41,600 bases of DNA from CAYWKU01 sp964459325. Lineage in GTDB: Bacteria; RBG-13-61-14; CAYWKU01. The stretch covers positions 1 through 41,600 of the forward strand of contig CAYWKU010000032.1 of the NCBI GenBank assembly GCA_964459325.1, read 5' to 3'. Positions within the stretch are counted from its first letter, which is position 1; each line of letters opens with the position of its first letter. The position numbers were made by a program, and so were the translations under genes. Below the pieces are notes generated by a model. It saw only the letters and a list, made by a program, of their open reading frames with translations. It searched no databases and had not been told where the DNA came from. Below, piece after piece: positions 8,381 to 17,172 of the stretch.

Positions 8381-8407
8381 TTAGCGTGTAGGAAATACAA
8401 CCCTTGA

Positions 8408-8436
8408 ATCCTCCGGTTTTCGCCGGGGGATTTTTT
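8408..8436 (+). terminator. Rho-independent terminator
   Basis: Stem ATCCTCCGG (8408-8416) pairs with CCGGGGGAT (8423-8431), one G-T pair, followed by a T run. It would end the transcript of the hydrolase gene, now separated from it by the MITE. Confidence 0.8.
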
Positions 8437-8437
8437 A

Positions 8438-8467
8438 TTGTGCCGGGACAGGTTTTTATGTTAAAAT
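8438..8467 (+). promoter_or_regulatory. Weak promoter candidate for the gene at 8508
   Basis: A poor -35 TTGTGC (8438-8443), an 18-base spacer and a good -10 TAAAAT (8462-8467) lie just after the terminator. An AAGGAGG ribosome site follows at about 8492, before ATG 8508. Confidence 0.35.
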
Positions 8468-8507
8468 TCAAAAATCGGGCGAGCCGGTGAATAAGGAGGG
8501 AAAGACG

Positions 8508-9305
8508 ATGCGGGGGATATTATCCGTTTTTCTTATCGGTATTATGGCTGCAAGCGCGCCAGCTCCCAAGCCTGTAGATGTGCCGGAATTGAACGATGGC
8601 GAAAAGCGGGTGCTAAAAGTAAACATATCCTACGACGGGAAGATTTCCGAAGAACAAAACCGGGTGCTCCAATTCGCCCCGCGAAAAGCGGTAAGCGGGG
8701 TGCAATGGGAGGGGGAGGGGGCCGAAAGGCGCCTGGTGACCACCCGGGTGGAGTACTTGAAAAACGGCTGCGTTACGACCCACACTTTCCATTTTCTCCC
8801 CGGCAGACATCTTAAGCTCAAAAGTATAGAGAGGATTACCAAAGGCCCCGACGGCAAGGTAATAGAACGGCGATTTTTCGACCTGGCCCATTCGGTGTTT
8901 AAATATCCGGAGGTGATGCTTCATCCGTTTATCCTGGAAATAGCCTTCAGGTCGTTTGAATTGAAACCCGGCAAGCGCAGATGCTTTCACTTGTGGCTTG
9001 ACCCTGTAAACGTTTTGAAGATGGTTACGACGGTGAAAAAGCCCGAAGAAGTAAAGCTGCCGGACGGGGGAGTTGTGAAAGCATACAGGCTGGAGATGAA
9101 ACCCGATTTCAGCGAGGAGTTCGGCTCGTTCGCCAACCGCCTGCTGGAGCCGGTTGTGCCCGATTACACGTTCTGGATAAGGGCCGAGTCGCCTCATGTG
9201 ATGGTGAAGTACACCGGCCCTCTGGGGCAGGTCAAGCCCATCGGAGCGCCCACGGAGACGCACGAGCTTATCAGCTACAAGCCCGGTGAGAAAAGCCCCG
9301 ATTAA
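8508..9305 (+). CDS. Exported protein of unknown function
   Basis: A 265-residue protein with an N-terminal signal peptide (MRGILSVFLIGIMAASAPAP). The mature part is a soluble, beta-rich sequence with no enzyme motif I recognise; blocks such as YRLEMKP, DYTFWI and PHVMVKYTGP faintly recall periplasmic DUF3108-type proteins, a weak resemblance only. ATG 8508 is chosen over GTG 8487 because AAGGAGG sits at the right distance. It converges on the minus-strand GGDEF gene with 33 bases between the stops. Confidence 0.62.
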   Translation: MRGILSVFLIGIMAASAPAPKPVDVPELNDGEKRVLKVNISYDGKISEEQNRVLQFAPRKAVSGVQWEGEGAERRLVTTRVEYLKNGCVTTHTFHFLPGRHLKLKSIERITKGPDGKVIERRFFDLAHSVFKYPEVMLHPFILEIAFRSFELKPGKRRCFHLWLDPVNVLKMVTTVKKPEEVKLPDGGVVKAYRLEMKPDFSEEFGSFANRLLEPVVPDYTFWIRAESPHVMVKYTGPLGQVKPIGAPTETHELISYKPGEKSPD

Positions 9306-9338
9306 AACGGCATTTCAGCTTTTCAATAAATTGGATGT

Positions 9339-10748
9339 TCAGAGGTCTTTGACCGAGCAAACGCGGTTGCGGGTGGTTTCTTTGCCCTTGTACATGGCCT
9401 TGTCCGCCAGATGTATCAAATCCACCGGGTTCACGGCGTCTTCGGGATAGGCGGCGACACCGATGCAGCAGGTAACTTTGAGCTCCAGCCTTTCATCCGT
9501 CAGGAATATATCTTCTTCCATGTTTTCCCGGAGCCTCTCGGCGACCTTTATGGCGCCTTCCCTGCTGGTGTCCGGTAGTATGAGGATGAACTCGTCACCC
9601 CCGTAGCGGATGGCGGTGTCTATTTCCCTAATGCTTTTCAGGAGGCTGTCGGCGACTTCCTTCAGCAGTTTGCTTCCGAGCAGGTGGCCGTAGTCGTCAT
9701 TGACGTTTTTGAAGTGGTCCAGGTCCACGAAAAGCAGGCCCAGCCCTTTCTTGAAACGTTTGGCCCGCTTTATTTCGTTATCCAGGCTTACATCCAGGTA
9801 CCGCATGTTGTAAAGCCCGGTGAGGTCGTCAACGAAGACCATCTCCTGAGCGTCCCGGTAGTTTATGGCGTTTTCCAACGACAGGCTGATTTGCTCTGCC
9901 AGATAACGGACGTTGTACAGGTTATGCTCGGCAAAGGGTGTGCTCCTCCAGGCGACCACTAGGCCGTCGCAGGAAATGGGCTGCCCGCGAGCCGGGCGAC
10001 ATTCCAGTGGTAAGATAAGCGCGTTTTTACCGGTGGGATTCGAGCTTTCGGAGGCCGGGGGCACGTTTTCCATCATTTGCATTTCCCGGGGCATCGGGTC
10101 GGTAAATTTTTCCCTTATTTTTTCCGCAGTTTTATTCGCCGCTTCATCTTCCAGTCCCCGGTATGCCATAAGGTCCATTTTTTTGCCCTCGCCCGGCCTG
10201 AAAAGCCCGATGCCGGCATCGCCCTTTATCTCCTGCATTATGGTGTCTACGGCCAGGGGGTAAAGCTGCTCCAGCTCCAGGGTGTTGGAAAGGAGCTGGG
10301 AAGTCTGGTACAGCTTTATCATGTTGCGGAGCTCGTTATTTTCCTCGAAAAGACTCCTGAACTCGCGGCACCGCTTAACGCTGAGTTTCAACTCCTCAGG
10401 GTTTATCGGCTTGGTAAGGTAGTCGCTTGCCCCCCTTTTTAGAGTCTTCACGGCGCTTTCAACCGTGGCGTAGCCCGTCATCAGGATAACGTCGGTGGAA
10501 GGATTTACCTGCTTGCTGACCGACAGCACGTTTATGCCGTCCATTCCCGGGAGCACCAGGTCCACCAGGAGGATGTCGAACTTCGATTGTTTGACTTTAC
10601 TCAGGGCATCTTCCCCGGTAAAGCTCACTTCCACTTCGTAGCCGTCTTCCTGGAGAACATCCCGGCATACTTCCTGGTAAAAGCGGTCATCTTCGACCAC
10701 CAGGATGCGGCCTTTGGAGGGCGATTCTTTATCCTTGGAATCACTCAT
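9339..10748 (-). CDS. Response regulator with GAF and GGDEF domains (diguanylate cyclase)
   Basis: Makes cyclic di-GMP from two GTP under control of a phosphorelay. Residues 13-130 are a CheY-like receiver with phospho-acceptor Asp63 (LLVDLVLPG) and the conserved LTKP lysine. About 155-310 look like a GAF sensor domain. The C-terminal GGDEF domain has an intact active site GGDEF (383-387) and an allosteric I-site RxxD (REID, 374-377) exactly five residues before it, so product inhibition is expected. The partner kinase is not in the window. It lies 98 bases after the Hdr-like gene on the same strand and may share its transcript. Confidence 0.92.
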   Translation of the reverse strand: MSDSKDKESPSKGRILVVEDDRFYQEVCRDVLQEDGYEVEVSFTGEDALSKVKQSKFDILLVDLVLPGMDGINVLSVSKQVNPSTDVILMTGYATVESAVKTLKRGASDYLTKPINPEELKLSVKRCREFRSLFEENNELRNMIKLYQTSQLLSNTLELEQLYPLAVDTIMQEIKGDAGIGLFRPGEGKKMDLMAYRGLEDEAANKTAEKIREKFTDPMPREMQMMENVPPASESSNPTGKNALILPLECRPARGQPISCDGLVVAWRSTPFAEHNLYNVRYLAEQISLSLENAINYRDAQEMVFVDDLTGLYNMRYLDVSLDNEIKRAKRFKKGLGLLFVDLDHFKNVNDDYGHLLGSKLLKEVADSLLKSIREIDTAIRYGGDEFILILPDTSREGAIKVAERLRENMEEDIFLTDERLELKVTCCIGVAAYPEDAVNPVDLIHLADKAMYKGKETTRNRVCSVKDL

Positions 10749-10846
10749 TTCGACCCTTATGAATATACTTCACCGGCACATATCCGGTCAAGTATAATGA
10801 ATGATAGCACATGGTTACACGATTTTTCTGAAAAGCGTAGAATGCC

Positions 10847-11842
10847 CTAACGGGGCGGCTCTATTTCGCCCAACGCCATCCTGGCTATGTCCCCGATGAA
10901 CACCAGCGGCATGTTCAAATCCGCCGCCACCCCCGATAGCGAATGCATGCACATGGGGCACAAGCAGACCATCGCTTCCGCCCCGGCTTCGAGCGCATCC
11001 CGGACGTTCTCTTCCTGTGCACTGCGGATATCGCCCTTGCCCTGCAACATCTTGACTCCGGCGCAGCAGAGCGCTTTTTCCCGGTCATAGTCGCGCCACA
11101 CCCTTTCGGCCCCGGCGACCTCGAAAAGTTCGTCCACGAAAACCTCCTTTTCCGGAGTGTGCCTGGACGCGCAGGGGCGCTGGTAGGCGATTTTCATGTT
11201 TACCGGCCTAATTGTATCCCTTTGATTTTTCAGGCATTCCACCAGGTACTCGGTCAAGTGAACCGGCCTGAAGGGCACTTCGATGCCGTATTCGGGGGCA
11301 ACTCGGGCCAGCATGGCGTAGCAGTCGTCGTGAAAGCAGATTATCTCCCTGGCCCCCGTGGCGCTCAACCTGTCCACAAATTCCTCCGCGTGCTTTCTCT
11401 GCACGCTTTCGGCTCCAATGTGGCTGAACAGTATCCAGCAGAAGTATGGTTTGCCTCCCACGCGCGGAAGGTCGTATAACTGCCCCTGGACGAGGTTGGG
11501 GTCAGTTTTTGCGAACACGCAAGTGCTCATCACCCGCTCGGCATTCGGCGCATCTCTCAACTCGCCGGTGAAAGTGTATTTGTCTTCGTTGCTTTTTACC
11601 GTTTCCTCGGAGGAAAGAGCGCGGTATTTTTCCTGCAATTCGGCTATAAGGTCGAAGGGGTTTGCGCCCTGGGGGCATATTTCGTTGCACGCGTAGCAGG
11701 TGATGCAATTGTCCACCGCCGGAGTGTGGCGGCCTTCCATCATTTCCTCTATCCACTCGGAAGCCTGCTCGCGCTCGACGTTCATCCACTGGCATTCGGT
11801 CAGGCAATCTCCGCAAAAATCGCACAGTTCCTTTTTGAACAT
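10847..11842 (-). CDS. Heterodisulfide-reductase-like Fe-S oxidoreductase (HdrD/GlpC type)
   Basis: A 331-residue electron-transfer protein. The N-terminus carries two cysteine clusters, CDFCGDCLTEC (from residue 7) and CITCYACNEICP (about 46-57), expected to hold [4Fe-4S] centres. The C-terminal half contains cysteine-rich CCG-type motifs (PCASRHTP..., ALCCAG, CLCPMCMHS) like those of HdrB/HdrD and GlpC. No transmembrane segment, so it probably works in the cytoplasm or docks on a membrane partner. An AGGAGA ribosome site precedes ATG. It lies 15 bases after the CoA-ligase alpha gene. Donor and acceptor cannot be read from sequence. Confidence 0.85.
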   Translation of the reverse strand: MFKKELCDFCGDCLTECQWMNVEREQASEWIEEMMEGRHTPAVDNCITCYACNEICPQGANPFDLIAELQEKYRALSSEETVKSNEDKYTFTGELRDAPNAERVMSTCVFAKTDPNLVQGQLYDLPRVGGKPYFCWILFSHIGAESVQRKHAEEFVDRLSATGAREIICFHDDCYAMLARVAPEYGIEVPFRPVHLTEYLVECLKNQRDTIRPVNMKIAYQRPCASRHTPEKEVFVDELFEVAGAERVWRDYDREKALCCAGVKMLQGKGDIRSAQEENVRDALEAGAEAMVCLCPMCMHSLSGVAADLNMPLVFIGDIARMALGEIEPPR

Positions 11843-11857
11843 TTCAGGTCTCCTGTC

Positions 11858-13318
11858 TCAGTTTTCGCGCCCTGCGCGCCATCGATGGTATCGCATAACG
11901 GCCGCCATCGCCGCCACCGCTCTCTCCGGGGAAGGATACAAGGGCACATCGTTTCTCATGACATAGTCCACGGCATAATCGTCCCTGCCGCTGAAAGTGC
12001 TGGTTATAACCGGGCAGCCCGAGCGTGCGAGCTCCGCCAGCCCGGAATGCACGTAATCGATGATGTTTCTCAATTTTTCCGGGTCCTGAGGATGTTGAAT
12101 CATCTCCGGGGCCAGGGCTTCCATTTCCCTCAAGAAGGAGGAGCCCATGATGCCGTGGATGAGCACCGCGTCCACTTCTCCCGATTCGTAAACAATTTTA
12201 GGTATTTCCGAGACCATGACCGCCGGGTTCATGCTGAAGGTCAAATCCACCGGATTAGCCGTCGAGCCGGTTTTCGGCACCAGGGGGGCGATTTTTTCGC
12301 GGGTTTTTTTCGACAGAATCGGCACTTGGAGCCCGTGCCTTGCGCAGGAATCGGCCATGGAGGTAATAGGGCCGCCGGAGTGGCTGATTATGGCCACTCT
12401 CTTGCCGCCGGGCGGCGAAGTGCAGGCCAGGGCCCATCCCCAGTCGTACATCTCTTCCACCGTAGGCGCCCTGAGTATGCCGCATTGGCGGAACATTCCG
12501 TCGTGTACGACGTCGTCGCCGCCCATTGCGCCGGTATGGCTGGAGCCGCTCCTCGCTCCGGTTTCGGTGCCACCCACGTAATAAGCCACGATGGGTTTTT
12601 TAAGAGAAACTTGTCCGGCGGTCTCCACGAATTCCCTCCCCCGCCTTATGGCCTCGATGTAAAGGGCTATGGCCCCGGTGTCCGGGTCTTCCCCGAGGTA
12701 CTCCAGGCCGTCTACCAGGTCGAGGTTCGCCTCGTTCCCCATGCTTACGGCACGGGAGTAGCGCAGACCCCTTTCCCGAAGATAATGCAACACTTGTGTT
12801 ACATAAGTGCCGGACTGGCTCAAGAGGCTCAACGGCCCCGGCCCGAGTGTGTAGGGGAAGAAAGTGAAGTTCATACTGTTGTGGGCATTGATTACTCCGA
12901 TGCAGTTCGGTCCTACGAAGCGGATGCCGTGCTTTTCGGCCACGGCGTTCACTCTTTCCTGGAGCTCGGCGCCTTCTTGCCCCATCTCCTTGAACCCGCC
13001 GCTTATTATAACGGCGCGTTTTATCCCCTTTTGTCCGCACTCATCGAGTATGTCCGGTACTATATTGGTCGGGAGGACTAGAACCGCCAGTTCGGGAGTT
13101 TCGGGCAGCTCCGATACGTTGCGGTGGGCCGGAATTCCCAGAACTTTTTCCTCTTTGGGGTGAACGGGCCATATCCTGCCCTGATAGCCGCCCTTGATGA
13201 GATGGAGTATCTGGGTGGTTCCCATGGTGGTGGGGCTGTTGGACGCTCCGAAAAACGCGATGGAGCTAGCGTTCATTATCCGGTGGAAAGGGTTTTCGAT
13301 TTCAGTCCGCTCCGGCAT
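11858..13318 (-). CDS. ADP-forming acyl-CoA synthetase, alpha subunit (CoA-binding)
   Basis: Alpha-type subunit of the NDP-forming acyl-CoA synthetase family, which interconverts acyl-CoA plus ADP and phosphate with acid plus ATP. The N-terminal CoA-binding Rossmann domain begins IAFFGASNSPTTMGT; a succinyl-CoA-ligase-like domain follows (SQSGTYVTQVLHYL... GNEANLDLVDGLEYL), with SSHTGAMGG, the region bearing the phospho-histidine in this family; a third domain runs from about residue 310. The 486 residues stop where the ATP-grasp beta domain would begin in fused enzymes, and no beta subunit lies in the window. AAGGATGG precedes ATG. First gene of a minus-strand group with the Hdr-like protein. 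Confidence 0.86.
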   Translation of the reverse strand: MPERTEIENPFHRIMNASSIAFFGASNSPTTMGTTQILHLIKGGYQGRIWPVHPKEEKVLGIPAHRNVSELPETPELAVLVLPTNIVPDILDECGQKGIKRAVIISGGFKEMGQEGAELQERVNAVAEKHGIRFVGPNCIGVINAHNSMNFTFFPYTLGPGPLSLLSQSGTYVTQVLHYLRERGLRYSRAVSMGNEANLDLVDGLEYLGEDPDTGAIALYIEAIRRGREFVETAGQVSLKKPIVAYYVGGTETGARSGSSHTGAMGGDDVVHDGMFRQCGILRAPTVEEMYDWGWALACTSPPGGKRVAIISHSGGPITSMADSCARHGLQVPILSKKTREKIAPLVPKTGSTANPVDLTFSMNPAVMVSEIPKIVYESGEVDAVLIHGIMGSSFLREMEALAPEMIQHPQDPEKLRNIIDYVHSGLAELARSGCPVITSTFSGRDDYAVDYVMRNDVPLYPSPERAVAAMAAVMRYHRWRAGREN

Positions 13319-13374
13319 TTTCCATCCTTACTCCCGACCCCTGAAGGCTGCATAATAGCATCCCGGATTTTGTG

Positions 13375-13402
13375 TTGACAATAATAAATAAAGTGCTAAA
13401 GT
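13375..13402 (+). promoter_or_regulatory. Promoter of the CehA-like gene
   Basis: Exact -35 TTGACA (13375-13380), 16-base spacer and -10 TAAAGT (13397-13402), in an AT-rich divergent intergenic region. A strong ribosome site AAGGGGGAG precedes ATG 13459. Confidence 0.6.
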
Positions 13403-13458
13403 AAAAATGTTTGTTATCTATTAGTTAACCTGAACCCAATTCAATCAAGGGGGAGTCC

Positions 13459-16212
13459 ATGAAAAAGTTAATTGTCGCAATAATGGTAATGCTGGCTTCG
13501 GGTGTTTTCGCGTGTAGCGACGTGGATACCGACCAGTTGCCCTACGAGGCCGAGGAGCCTACCGGCAACCTTTTCGTCGAAGGTTGTCCCACGGAAGGGA
13601 TGTCTACAGCCAAACAGATAACCAATCCGGATATGGGAGTCCAAGGCCCCGACGCTCTGGCCGACCAAGGGGATTATCTGTTGATGAACAGCAAGTCCGC
13701 TTTCGTAATCACCAGTCCCGACAATGCCGACAATACCTATCACTATTACGGGGGTATACCCGTCGATGGGGTGGCAATAGACGACTGCAAACAGGTGACC
13801 CCTGAACGCTTTGAGGAGATGAGTTTTATCGTTGGGAAAAAGGTTTCCCCCCTTGTTAACTCAACGATAAGAACCTTCAGGGGTGATGACGTTCGGATTA
13901 TCAACGACGGTTCCGACGGCCAGGCGGCTATAGTAAGGGTTGAGGGCGCGGACCACTACATGTGGCTGGTGGAACTGGAACTGATAGCTATGTTAAAAGA
14001 AATGGGGGGCACCAAGCCTCTGAGCTCGCCTATCGGACTGGATATTTACGTGGATTATATCCTTCCTCCCGATTCGCAGGTATTGCAGGTAGATGTGAAC
14101 ATTCACAATACCACGGGCCAGCTACAGGAGATATTATCCGGAGTGATGTTCCTTTTCGGCGACACTACCACGCTGAAATATCCGTACGCCTCTAAAGACG
14201 ATACTTTAAAAGCAGTATTTGGACTGGTGCCGGTCGGAGTTCCCTGGATGGCCGCCAGCGGCGGGGACGGCGCGTGGACGTTCAGTATGAAAGATTCAGA
14301 CTTAGGAGTGGTCAGCTTAAGTGGCGTGAGCGTGGCAATGGACCCCAGCCTGTTGCTCGATACTCCATTACAGATTTCGGCCGGGAGCACGGAAACCCTC
14401 ACTTATTACTTCGGCGTAGGAAAAGGTGATTACAGCAGCGGTATCGAGGAGATGTACGATTATGTCCCCACGCTTAATGTCCTACCCGGCTCCGCTGTGC
14501 CTTACGAGCAGGTAAGCCTGGAGGGGCGAACATTCGACACGATAAGCGGCGAGCCGCTGGCCGGCGTGGATGTGGAAGTACAAGTGCAAAACAAAGAAGA
14601 CGAATGGGTATTCCTTACGGGGTTCATTACGGACAAGAAAGGTGAATTCAGCGGCGCCATTCCCGATATGGGAGTTCTCTACAGGTTGGTTTGCAGCCTG
14701 GACGGATGGCCTGACCCTGACCCTGTCTACTTCCTGCCGTCGAAAACTTCGCGCCTGGAGGTGGGATTCAGTAAGCCGGGGATACTGCTGTACGACGTTC
14801 GTGATTACAGGGGCATAAACATCCCTGCAAAGATATTGCTGTGGCAGGGAGGCGATATTGTAAAGAGAATATATACCACCAGCGGGCGCGGTCAGGAGGA
14901 ACTGCCGAGGGGAGAATATTCGGTAACTATAACACGAGGTGTCGAGTACGCTGCCTACCAGGGTACCGTGGACTTGTATCCCGGTTTGATAACACCCCTT
15001 CAGGTCAACCTGTTGAGAGCTGTGGACACGACCGGTTACATGTCGGCGGATACGCACATGCACTCCGGCCCCAGCCCCGACAATTACATACTCGCCTCGA
15101 ACAGGGTGGCAACCATGCTGGCGGAGGGCCTGGAGGTGGCAGTGACCACCGAGCACGAATATGTCTGGAGCTGGCAGCCTCTAATTGACTCCATGGGTCT
15201 GAATCAATGGGGCGCAAGTATAATCGGGCAGGAGGTGACTGCCCCCCTGCCGGGACATACCAACATGTATGGAGGCCTCGATTTGCAGTTTGACGTGAAT
15301 GCCCGGGGCGGACTCGTAAAATGGTGGGAATCTCAGGAGCACCCCGGTTACAGTATGGGACTGGCGGAAATATTCCAGGCCGAAAGGGACAGGGGGGCTG
15401 AAGTGGTGCAGATAAACCATCCCAGGAGTACCGGCGCTACGTACTTCCTGGAATATGATTACCAGACCGGCGATATCAATGTAAGCCCGCAAAGCATCGG
15501 TTTGCCGGCCGGAACCGACATGTGGAGTTGGGACTTCGACGCTTTCGAGATAATGAACGGTTGTGACCCCGTGTTCAAGGATGGAACCGACCCCAAAACC
15601 GGTCAATTCGAAGACTGGCAGAGCTTTTTGAACCTCGGCCACAGGGTCACCGCGGTTGGAGTCAGCGACGTCCATAACTACGGCACCCCCGCATGGCCCC
15701 GCATATTCTACGAATCCTCGACGGACGAACCCTCCGAGTTCAGCGAGCCGGAGTTTGTGCAAGCGGTTAAGGACGGACGGGCTCTTGTCAGCTGTGGCGC
15801 TTTCGCCCGGGTGGCGGTGGTGGATGCGCAGGGCGAGTCGCTGGGAACCATGGGCGATGAGGTGCAGGACGCCGACGGCAATATAAACCTGTGGGTCCAT
15901 ATTGAGTCCATTCCCCAGATAGACGTCACCCATTTCAAAATTTTCGTAAACTGCGACAAGGTTGACGAGATAAACACACAGATACCCGTCGGGGCCATCG
16001 TCAAGCACGACCAGATAATACCGCTTTCACTGACCGGTGACGCCCACATAACGGTTCTGGGTTTCGGCAAGTTTAACCTTCCGAAAGGCATGCCTCAGTT
16101 CGATTCCACCGAAGGAGGCGGAGTGCCCCGGTTCGTCACCAACGCCATCTACGTGGACGTGGGGGCTGACGGTTACAATCCACCGGGCGCAAAAACGTGT
16201 TCCGCGCCCTGA
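13459..16212 (+). CDS. Large exported CehA/McbA-type PHP-fold metallohydrolase
   Basis: A 917-residue exported protein. The signal sequence ends GVFAC, so Cys19 may be lipidated, although Phe at -2 is unusual for a lipobox. Residues of about 20-340 are a beta-rich domain; about 350-410 resemble a carboxypeptidase-regulatory-like fold (VSLEGRTFDTISGEPLAGVDVEV...). From about 525 comes a PHP/CehA catalytic domain with metal-ligand motifs DTHMHS (His533, His535), TTEHEY, INHPRS and GVSDVHN. Members hydrolyse esters, carbamates or phosphodiesters; the substrate here is unknown. It has its own promoter and terminator and is divergent from the CoA-ligase group. Confidence 0.8.
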   Translation: MKKLIVAIMVMLASGVFACSDVDTDQLPYEAEEPTGNLFVEGCPTEGMSTAKQITNPDMGVQGPDALADQGDYLLMNSKSAFVITSPDNADNTYHYYGGIPVDGVAIDDCKQVTPERFEEMSFIVGKKVSPLVNSTIRTFRGDDVRIINDGSDGQAAIVRVEGADHYMWLVELELIAMLKEMGGTKPLSSPIGLDIYVDYILPPDSQVLQVDVNIHNTTGQLQEILSGVMFLFGDTTTLKYPYASKDDTLKAVFGLVPVGVPWMAASGGDGAWTFSMKDSDLGVVSLSGVSVAMDPSLLLDTPLQISAGSTETLTYYFGVGKGDYSSGIEEMYDYVPTLNVLPGSAVPYEQVSLEGRTFDTISGEPLAGVDVEVQVQNKEDEWVFLTGFITDKKGEFSGAIPDMGVLYRLVCSLDGWPDPDPVYFLPSKTSRLEVGFSKPGILLYDVRDYRGINIPAKILLWQGGDIVKRIYTTSGRGQEELPRGEYSVTITRGVEYAAYQGTVDLYPGLITPLQVNLLRAVDTTGYMSADTHMHSGPSPDNYILASNRVATMLAEGLEVAVTTEHEYVWSWQPLIDSMGLNQWGASIIGQEVTAPLPGHTNMYGGLDLQFDVNARGGLVKWWESQEHPGYSMGLAEIFQAERDRGAEVVQINHPRSTGATYFLEYDYQTGDINVSPQSIGLPAGTDMWSWDFDAFEIMNGCDPVFKDGTDPKTGQFEDWQSFLNLGHRVTAVGVSDVHNYGTPAWPRIFYESSTDEPSEFSEPEFVQAVKDGRALVSCGAFARVAVVDAQGESLGTMGDEVQDADGNINLWVHIESIPQIDVTHFKIFVNCDKVDEINTQIPVGAIVKHDQIIPLSLTGDAHITVLGFGKFNLPKGMPQFDSTEGGGVPRFVTNAIYVDVGADGYNPPGAKTCSAP

Positions 16213-16235
16213 GCGGGGATTAAATAAATGTAATC

Positions 16236-16271
16236 GGCCCATCCTTTCGGTTCAGAAAGGGTGGGCCTTTT
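16236..16271 (+). terminator. Strong Rho-independent terminator
   Basis: A 13-bp stem (GGCCCATCCTTTC 16236-16248 with GAAAGGGTGGGCC 16255-16267, one wobble), loop GGTTCA, then TTTT. It ends the CehA-like transcript; on the other strand no T run follows the stem. Confidence 0.88.
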
Positions 16272-16299
16272 CTTCTCAATACTCCAAAATATAGATTTT

Positions 16300-16665
16300 T
16301 CAGAGATTTTTCAGGAAAAATTCGGTAAGCAGGGTCTCGTCGGTCTTTTCTTCCGTGATGGTCTCACTCATGGTTTCGGCCAGATAGCCGTACTCGGCGT
16401 CGTAGGCCACCTCGTCGACAATAATGGAGTTCATGTAAACATCGGCGCCGGCGGCTTTGAGCTCATCGCGGGTTTTCACCTTGTTAACCCACTTTTTCAC
16501 GTCTTCGTCGTCGCCGGCAACTTTTATTACCCGGTAAGCCGGGATGAGCTTAAATTTAACCGGAGGATTCCGGTTAATAGTGAGCTCCTCGCCGTCGACG
16601 GAGACCTTTTCTTCGTCGCACCAGGCATCCAGTATGTCCTGGCTGAAGAAAAGCTTCTCGGCCAT
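16300..16665 (-). CDS. Conserved-looking protein of unknown function (121 aa)
   Basis: A 121-residue acidic soluble protein with no family I recognise. The sequence is mixed alpha/beta, without Cys clusters, signal peptide or membrane segment; LIPAYRVIKVAGDDED and VYMNSIIVDEVAYDAEYGYLAET are the most structured-looking parts. Its reality is supported by a purine-rich ribosome site (GGGGGGAT) before ATG and by position: only 3 bases separate it from the cNMP-binding gene upstream. It is the last gene of the eight-gene minus-strand run. Confidence 0.7.
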   Translation of the reverse strand: MAEKLFFSQDILDAWCDEEKVSVDGEELTINRNPPVKFKLIPAYRVIKVAGDDEDVKKWVNKVKTRDELKAAGADVYMNSIIVDEVAYDAEYGYLAETMSETITEEKTDETLLTEFFLKNL

Positions 16666-16668
16666 TTC

Positions 16669-17136
16669 TTATCCCCCCATTCCTTCCGCCAGCGTCCGGC
16701 AGAAGGTGAGGCTTTCGTTGGTGTTTCTCAGCCGCGACGCCAGTACTTCAGCGAAGGTTTTGTAGAACTTGAGGGCCAGGGCGCTGTCTTCCTCCAGTAA
16801 TTTCCGGAAGTCCGATTCCTTGAGCCGGATTAACTCCGCATCTTCGTTGGCAACAATGGTTGCGGAGCGGGGTTGATTGTCCACCAGCGCTATTTCGCCG
16901 AAGTGGTCGCCCTGGCGCAGAATCGCCAGCACTTTCTCGTCCCCGTTTTCCACCTTCGTTACCCTTACGCTTCCACTTCTTATTATGTATAAACTGTCCC
17001 CGGGGGCGCCTTCTTCAAATACCACTTGTTCGGCCCCGAGCTTTAGGGCGCCGGCAACCCGGTCAACTTTAGCCAGCTCCTGTTCTGAAAGGTTTTTAAA
17101 AAGTATTGTTTTTTCCAGGAATTCCGTATCACCCAT
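16669..17136 (-). CDS. Cyclic-nucleotide-binding domain protein
   Basis: A 155-residue stand-alone Crp/cNMP-type beta-roll. The phosphate-binding cassette is recognisable as GEIALVDNQPRSATI, which keeps the Gly-Glu and the Arg used to bind the cyclic phosphate; GDSLYIIRSGSVRV is the typical N-terminal strand pair. A C-terminal helix (about 115-155) follows but there is no helix-turn-helix, so it is not a Crp-type transcription factor; it probably signals to a partner protein. AGGAGGAG precedes ATG. It lies between a response regulator (36 bases) and the unknown 121-aa gene (3 bases). Confidence 0.85.
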   Translation of the reverse strand: MGDTEFLEKTILFKNLSEQELAKVDRVAGALKLGAEQVVFEEGAPGDSLYIIRSGSVRVTKVENGDEKVLAILRQGDHFGEIALVDNQPRSATIVANEDAELIRLKESDFRKLLEEDSALALKFYKTFAEVLASRLRNTNESLTFCRTLAEGMGG

Positions 17137-17172
17137 CCGGGCTCCTCCTTTTCAGGGAGTTTAAAGCTCCTG

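Noticed and set aside
11726..13081. 451-codon plus-strand frame
   Set aside because: Entirely antisense to the well-supported CoA-ligase and Hdr-like genes; typical shadow frame in GC-rich coding DNA.
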